From Synaphobranchus kaupii (lineage: Eukaryota > Chordata > Actinopteri > Anguilliformes > Synaphobranchidae): a stretch of 64,000 nt of DNA. The position numbers and the translations under genes are program-made. The stretch covers positions 4,736,590-4,800,589 of the forward strand of contig CM056397.1 in the NCBI GenBank assembly GCA_029718625.1. Direction: 5' to 3'. The notes under the pieces were generated by a model, which saw only the letters and a list, made by a program, of their open reading frames with translations, ran no database searches and was not told where the DNA came from. Shown in pieces: positions 58,425 to 64,000 of this stretch (positions are counted from its first letter, which is position 1; the number at the start of each line of letters is the position of its first letter).

Positions 58425-59290
58425 CACATCAGGGTGACGGCACGGTCCTGCAGGTTCCTCCTGTACAACATCAGGAGGATTCGACCGTACCTGGCCACCT
58501 ACCAGTATAGAAGTTTTCCCTCAGGAGATTGCGCAATAATATGTAAACAGCATAATCAATAAGTAGATTAATTAAAGGTAATAGACCAAGTAGTAAATTG
58601 TATAATGATTATAATAGAGAGCACAAGAAACAATGGCACCACTATTAGGTTTGAATGTTTGAAGACCAGGTGATGGTGGGCCTTCGAGACTCAAAGTCAC
58701 GCCACTATCATCTCTAGGTGAAGAGTGATGAAAGGAGGGCCTGAGCACCGTGATGCAAAAGGAGGGAGGAAACTTGGGACCTGGAGACAAAGGTGGCAGA
58801 AAACCAAAAGGTGTTGACCATTAGCATAAGGGGAGGACACAAGGTTGTCCTAAGACACCTAGAAATGTATAAAACGCACCGTGACTTAGGCCCAGGGGGT
58901 GTTCCTGGGGACAGCACGGCTTTGTTATGCAATAAAGTCTTATTTGTGCACATCACTCTCTTCAGCCTTTGTCTGACTTTGCAAGCGTCTGTTTTTGGTG
59001 ATTGGACTGACATACTAATCTAGGACCTCTCATGATACTTGTTCCCTGTGTTTTCTTGTCTGTTTGCTAAAGTTAATAATAGTATTTAGAATAGAATTGT
59101 AGTATAGTTGATTTATCCACAGCTTACTGTGAACTACATTCAATGTTCATTACTAGGGATAGCTGCTACGTTATGGCAAGGATGTGCTTGGTCTTATCTG
59201 TTCTGTTACTTCGATGACATTTCTGTATGCACTTATTGTATGTCGCTTTGGATAAAAGCGTTTGCTAAATGACTAATGTAATGTAATGTA
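58425..59290 (+). mobile_element. L2-like LINE fragment split by an LTR-like insertion
   Basis: 58,430-58,510 encodes RSCRFLLYNIRRIRPYLAT, matching the LINE RT at about 4,795-4,850. The 3' UTR and tail (TCGCTTTGGATAAAAGCGTT, AATGTAATG) reappear at about 59,030-59,290. Between them lies unrelated LTR-like sequence, so the two pieces are probably one LINE copy interrupted. Confidence 0.75.
58595..59012 (+). mobile_element. Probable solo LTR
   Basis: Sequence with a TATA-like ATGTATAAAACG (58,865), then about 60 bases later AATAAAGTCTT (58,931) with a GT-rich tail and an end at GACTGACA. This spacing of TATA box and poly(A) signal is typical of a retroviral R region. It interrupts an L2 fragment. 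The left edge is uncertain and no coding or duplicated flank was found. Whether it belongs to the ERV at 5.6-17 kb is not known. Confidence 0.6.
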
Positions 59291-60200
59291 GAATACCGTT
59301 ATAAACAGCGCAAACTAACAGCAACCAATCAGAGCTACGTATTCCATTAGCTGTCTTGTTTTGGCCGTCGCCGGTGCGACTAATGAAAAGGGGATTGGCT
59401 CCGCTAATGGACGGCTTAATCGAAATGATTCAACCTATTCAGAAAATTTGTGTTCGTGGATCATATGCTGTCCAATTTGACTTTAATACAAATCCCCCAA
59501 GCAGGAAAAATGCATAGCATTTATCGTGCATTGTCTTTTTTCTTTTTTTAGGTTACGATGATTCCTGTAGGCTATGTATTTCTGTTTTTAATTGTTTATG
59601 GCTGTTATTATAGCCTACTGCAATGTGGGCCCGTTGATAGGCCTGTATTCCGTTCTTTTTCATACACCCGTCTGTAATGAGAAAATAGCCAACACAGCTG
59701 TGCGATGCTCATGTGGACACTAATATTTATAGTAGGCTATTCTAGGATTTGTAGCTTATTATGAACAGAAAGCGAAGCTCGTATGAAAAGATGTAGACTA
59801 CTCACTGTAGGCTACAAAACTGTAAATAGTAGGCTAGGCTCAGTCCCAATTATGATTATCAATATTATGCACTGTGAAAAAAATCTCCTGAGAAAACTGT
59901 GAAAGGACTGGCAGCAATGTTGCCAGTAGGGTTGCAAAATTCCGGGAATATTCACAGGTGGAAACTTTCCATGGGAATTAACGGGAATATATGGGAATTA
60001 ACGGGAACAAACAGGAATAAACCGGAATAAACTGGAAATGTTGGCGTTATTTGTACTAGCTGTAGGCTATTTACCTTGTCATATGCACACATACATATAA
60101 ACATTTTGTTTTGTCATATGCAGACATCCATGCAAACATTTCTGAGTAGAAATTTAATGGATTCTTTCATTGAACAAAAAACATGAATGTTGAATAAAAT
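59291..60200. repeat. Non-coding, with GGGAATTAACGGGAA repeat block
   Basis: The block at 59,930-60,045 (GGGTTGCAAAATTCCGGGAA and repeated GGGAATTAACGGGAA / GGAATAAACCGGAATAAACT) is a dispersed fish repeat by recollection. No gene is visible elsewhere. Confidence 0.5.
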
Positions 60201-60201
60201 A

Positions 60202-60692
60202 CAACCCCAATTCCAAAAAAGTTGGGACAGTATGTAAAATGCACATAAAAGCAGAAAGCAGTGATTTGTAAATTCTCTTTTACATACGTATATTTAATTA
60301 AAAACAGTACAAAGAAAAGATATTTAATGTTTTACCTTATGAACATTATAGATTTTTGTAAATATATGCTAATTCTGAATTTGATGCCTGTAACACATTC
60401 CAAAAAAGTTGGGACAGGGCCAAAAAAAAAAAGACTGGGAAGTTCAAAAAATACCTGTTTGGAACATTCCACAGGTAAACAGGTGATGCTATCATGACTG
60501 GGTATAAAAGGATATCAAAACACTCTTGATATTTTATTTTCAGGTACTTGCGAGACCTTCATTTGAATGGATCTCTGGGAATTGGGTGGTGGGACTAGAT
60601 TAAGCTGTAAATTGCACAGGAATAGTATGGAATCCATGGTTGGCTGAGTGGCTGTAAGTAATCAAGGGTCTGAGGTATCAAACAAGCCTGTG
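60202..60692. mobile_element. Left part of a Tc1-type element with the shared core (copy C)
   Basis: Preceded by TA. The end CAACCCCAATTCCAAAAAAG and GTTGGGACAGT recurs at about 60,400 (TTCCAAAAAAGTTGGGACAG), the two-direct-repeat layout of IR/DR Tc1 ends. From about 60,515 it continues into the same core as copies A and B (TCTTGATATTTTATTTTCAG, GGGTGGTGGGACTAGATT, GGTCTGAGGTATCAAACAAG). It stops before the palindrome centre. The right half is missing. Confidence 0.85.
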
Positions 60693-60999
60693 ATATATTC
60701 AGGTTATCCACTGGGTGGAGCTCTAGGCTTCATCTACCGTATTGCACTACCAGTGTAGAGCGGGGGAATAAGATAAATTACATACTTTAGTCGCACGCTG
60801 GTACTTGTTGTTCCCAAGTTAAAAAAGTAAAGTTTTCCTATATTAACCCTACCTGGACTCAGTGGCGTTGCGCAATATTTCGGGGCTCCCCCGCAGGTCG
60901 GACCATGGGGCCCCTCCCCTAAATCAATAATAGAGTGATATGGGATAGACATCGCGGCCACTTAAAGCTTTTTAAAAAAATTTAATTTTTTCAGGCATC

Positions 61000-62230
61000 A
61001 GTGACGGCGCCAGGAACTTTTCTCTCCCTGGGCTAAGAGTGGGCTAGGTCAATACATGGGGGTGCTAAGGTTAGCTGTGTTTCCCCCAGGATGGCTTTTG
61101 TGTGTGCGCTGGGGGGGCCTGCACAAGTGGCAGAGCATCTATACAACAGTCAGAATTGTACAATTCTGTCAATTGAAATGGCATTACAAATGTCATTTGG
61201 CTTCATCAATACGAATACTTAAAAATATCAGACATCAAAGAAAATAAGACACAGGAAAATAATTAAAAAGGACGTGAGAAGAGAGGATAAATTATCAGTG
61301 TAAGGTTATGTCAGAAAAGATGGCTAAAATGTCGTTGTTTAACCGCAGCTCTGTGATTGGGACATTTAGGAGTTTCATTATCTAACGAAGATCGCAAACT
61401 TTACATATCAGTTAGTTATGCTCCTAGGTGTGCTCCATAAAGCTGCACCGTAACATTTGCGTTGGTTTCTGTATTATCAGAACAGCTTCCACTGTCACCA
61501 CTCTCCCCTATCTCATTTAGCTAGGCTACTACATGGAAGAAATATGAGATCTTTAACGGTACCTGACCATTTTTTGGAGGCAAGCTCTTTTTATTAGCTG
61601 AAGTCGAGATGACGAAGATTGAAAATGATCATTTAGCTAATTTAGGTTAGTTATTCGCTTTCCAAATCTACTCATCTGTGCATGGCCAAGCAGCCAATGT
61701 TGTGAGATTAGTCTACCGCCAATCAAAACACTGTAGTTTACACTTGGGAGTTGCTACCTAGGGAGGTCCACACACCAGTAGTTGATCATTTCCGAAGACG
61801 GATCACATGGAGAGCTTATGCGAACATATTTTCTATTGATTTTAAAATGATAGTAAATTAGTTTTCAAACAATTACGTTTCCATTTAATATTTTTTTGAC
61901 ATGGTGGCGAACTCTGTAGGCCTGATGTATTGTAGGCTATGGGAAACACTGGTTTGCTAACGTTAGAAATCAGTTTACGTTATTTTGTCATTTACTTGAG
62001 CTCCCTACACACACACCCCCACACTCGTAGCCTACGTCATAGCATAGGCTACATACGCTGCGTAGCCAGGGTGAATATCAGAAAGGGATTAGAATTGTTG
62101 ATTTACTTTTATATATATATTTTTATTATAATTATAAAAATGTTATTAAAATGCCTGGGGGGGGGGGGGGGGCTAAACAAATTTGTGACGGGGCTATAGC
62201 CCACCCTTGCCCGGTGTAGCGCCGTCCATG
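61000..62230. mobile_element. Second transposon nested in the hAT element
   Basis: Ends share GACGGCGC in inverted orientation (CAGTGACGGCGCCAGG and the inverse of CATGGACGGCGCTACA). The flanks share GGCATCA (60,994-61,000 and 62,231-62,237). This suggests a hAT-type insertion with an imperfect 7-8 bp duplication. No transposase; contains a 16-G run at about 62,157-62,172. Confidence 0.7.
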
Positions 62231-62836
62231 GGCATCATTGACAAATACAAACAAGTGGTTTTGTATTTTTTGTAACATGAAGGTATTGTAGAACATTCGT
62301 TATAGCCTATCATTTGAGTTCACACAACGGAACGGTTCACATAACATAACATTCTGTATAAAATAAAAGTAGCCTACAAAAAACAAACAAACAAAACACA
62401 TCCTATACTAGGCTACATAGTAGAGGCTGCAGTCAGGAGACAGGAGTTACAGCTGGTAAGATCTGTCAAATGCAAAAAGTATATAGCCTTGTATTCCTGA
62501 CTTGGACGAGTACGAGAGTCGGCAGTTATTTTGGTTGCATTACGCTTCAAAACAGGAACGGTTTAGGAAGCAAGCTTGCTAAGCTAACCAGCTAAACGTA
62601 AAACATGACCGTTGTTAGCTGACAAGCTAGGTAGCTATGTGGTTTTTCAACTAGTGTACAGTCCGGTTGTAGCAGTGTTTGAATGACGTTGGTGCGTACT
62701 AGTGGAGCTGTATGTGCGAACGTATTCTCTATGTTAATTTTTACCTGAAAAAAGGAACTGATTAGATTCCAATTCCAATGTAACCTGTAGCCTACTCGTA
62801 CTGGTTATGGCGAATAAAACTTTCTATTATTCTAAC

Positions 62837-63106
62837 CTGTCTCGAAGCGTGAGGCACGGCTAGCTCGCTCGGCTGTAACGGGGCTGCTGGGCTGTCTGTC
62901 TGCCTGGACTCGGAGCTGACCGGGGGGTTGCTAGCGGTGGCGGGGTCCGGTGGGGAGCTTACTGCCGATGCATCTGCAGTAACGTTAGAGTCTATCTTTG
63001 CTGCCTGCTGGAACAATGATGTTATTTTTGGTAGCTTTGCCCTCTCCTGTTCGGCTTTCGCTCTCATCTTGTTTTTCTGAGCACCGCTTGGGTATTTGCG
63101 CTTCAA
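62837..63106 (-). pseudogene. hAT transposase N-terminal exon
   Basis: ATG at 63,106 starts MKRKYPSGAQKNKMRAKAEQ, a Lys-rich opening typical of fish hAT (ZMYM1-like) transposases (K-R-K-Y-x-S-G-A-Q-K). A Ser/Pro/Ala-rich linker follows to a CAG/GTTAGA donor at 62,837. The zinc finger and RNase H-like catalytic domain are not found within the element, so it cannot transpose alone. Family recognition is from memory. Confidence 0.7.
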
Positions 63107-63445
63107 TTTTCATTTTTACCGGCAACGCAACTAATGAACGTTAAATTAGCAATGCTTCCCGCTTTGTTTTGAACGCTGCCCAGCCTGCCAATGAGCATTA
63201 GTTATCAGCCGGCTAGCCCTATCACAGGTGAGCAAATAATTATTAGAACGATACACATGACGGGGTGCCTAGCAACATAGAAGGGAAGGGGCCCCGCCCT
63301 CTGCGCCCTGTTCCCGTTACGAAATCTTAGAGGATAGCCTACAATGTAAAGAAAAAAAATCTAGTGGGGGCGGGGCCTCCTAAGCTCCGGGGCTCCCCCG
63401 CACTGCGGGGGGTGCGGGGGCCTCCGCTACGCCACTGCCTGGACT

Positions 63446-64000
63446 CTGTGTTCGTTCCTTTATGGGGTTATAACAAGCAGTGGCGGAGACAGAAAGTGGC
63501 TGATGGGTAGGCCTGAGTGAAGCTCATCACCGCACGTTTTCTTCAACAGGCTTAGATAGTTACAATACAATGTGGGGACCCCAACAATTGATTTGATTTG
63601 ATTTTTATTTTGCACAATGATAAGACAAACAAGCAAAGAGGTTGTCTTATTATGTCAGGAAACAACCCAGCATCTCAAAGGATGCACATTCTTACTGTGA
63701 GATTGTAAGGGGAGTGGCTAAGTCGGAGGACCAAGCGCGACCGTCAGGGATTCAAAAAGTGTAGGTACTAACACCTACACCACTAAAGCAGACAGATATG
63801 CACTGGAAAAGGGTAAAAATAAAGTGGGAAACAAAACCTCCCGGCGTAAGCCAAAAAATAAAGCAACCCCAAACGAGGGCGAACTCGAGAATAGCGAGTA
63901 ATCAATAACAAAAGAATCTCACACTCTTTAACGAGTAAACAACTAACAAAAGAACCTCACGCTCCTTAACGAGGAGCGAATACAGGAGGTCAGAGAAAAC
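63446..64000. other. Non-coding end of window with a 38-bp duplication
   Basis: TAACAAAAGAATCTCACACTC and TAACAAAAGAACCTCACGCTC, each followed by CTTTAACGAG or CTTAACGAG, form two tandem copies at about 63,907-63,978. No gene is recognised. An LTR or other repeat that continues beyond the window is possible. Confidence 0.4.

Larger units (their letters stand above)
60860..63437 (-). mobile_element. hAT element with perfect 8-bp target duplication
   Basis: Starts CAGTGGCGTTGCGC and ends with the inverse of CAGTGGCGTAGCGG. Both sides are flanked by CCTGGACT (60,852-60,859 and 63,438-63,445). The 8-bp duplication and CA..TG ends define hAT. Inverted GGGGCTCCCCCGC blocks follow each end. At 2,578 bp it retains only a transposase N-terminal exon and contains another insertion at about 61,000-62,230. 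Confidence 0.95.

Overview
This 64 kb window is vertebrate nuclear DNA, almost certainly from a teleost fish. The evidence is spliced genes with GT/AG introns, very abundant dinucleotide microsatellites, several Tc1-type transposons (one with Sleeping Beauty-like ends), an L2-like LINE, a tRNA-derived SINE sharing the L2 tail, hAT elements and a decayed endogenous retrovirus. There are no prokaryotic features. A run of 500 N (17,087-17,586) marks an assembly gap. The species cannot be named from the sequence.

The one well-supported host gene is LSR (lipolysis-stimulated lipoprotein receptor, angulin-1). It lies on the minus strand from the start codon at 51,721 to the stop at 32,456, in eleven coding exons. 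The order is signal peptide, Ig V-like domain (two exons), dileucine mini-exon, transmembrane/Cys-rich exon, then a long Arg/Asp/Ser-rich tail ending SRESLVV. All junctions have GT/AG sites and matching phases. Exons 9 and 10 each carry one base too many, inside or next to G/C homopolymers, so the frame is broken twice as assembled. Most LSR exons are hugged by microsatellites. The acceptor of exon 9 has been amplified into about 29 tandem copies in the preceding intron. A second, unidentified minus-strand gene begins at 54,021 with a signal peptide. A third weak three-exon candidate lies at 56.8-57.6 kb.

The left quarter (about 2.3-17.1 kb) is a nest of mobile elements. A 5'-truncated L2-like LINE (plus strand) abuts the 3' part of a class I-like endogenous retrovirus (minus strand). 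The retrovirus retains gag, protease, RT/RNase H, the integrase C-terminus and an env leader, but has lost the integrase core and the rest of env. It is interrupted by a hAT-like element that itself hosts a Tc1 fold-back, by a 1.9 kb element with GGGCCCTATCTT ends, and by a Tc1 remnant. From 17.6 to 31 kb I see microsatellites, minisatellites, small MITEs and no convincing exon.

The LSR introns hold a near-complete Tc1 transposon (36.5-38.2 kb), a fold-back element with Sleeping Beauty-like ends (39.1-40.3 kb), another fold-back (49.8-50.6 kb) and large minisatellites. The right end (58-64 kb) has an L2 fragment split by an LTR-like sequence, a third Tc1-type end joined to the same internal core seen in two other elements, and a hAT element with a perfect 8-bp target duplication that contains a second inserted element.

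The most unusual observations are the tandem splice-acceptor array next to LSR exon 9, the shared palindromic core inside three different Tc1-type ends, and the two single-base frame breaks in LSR.
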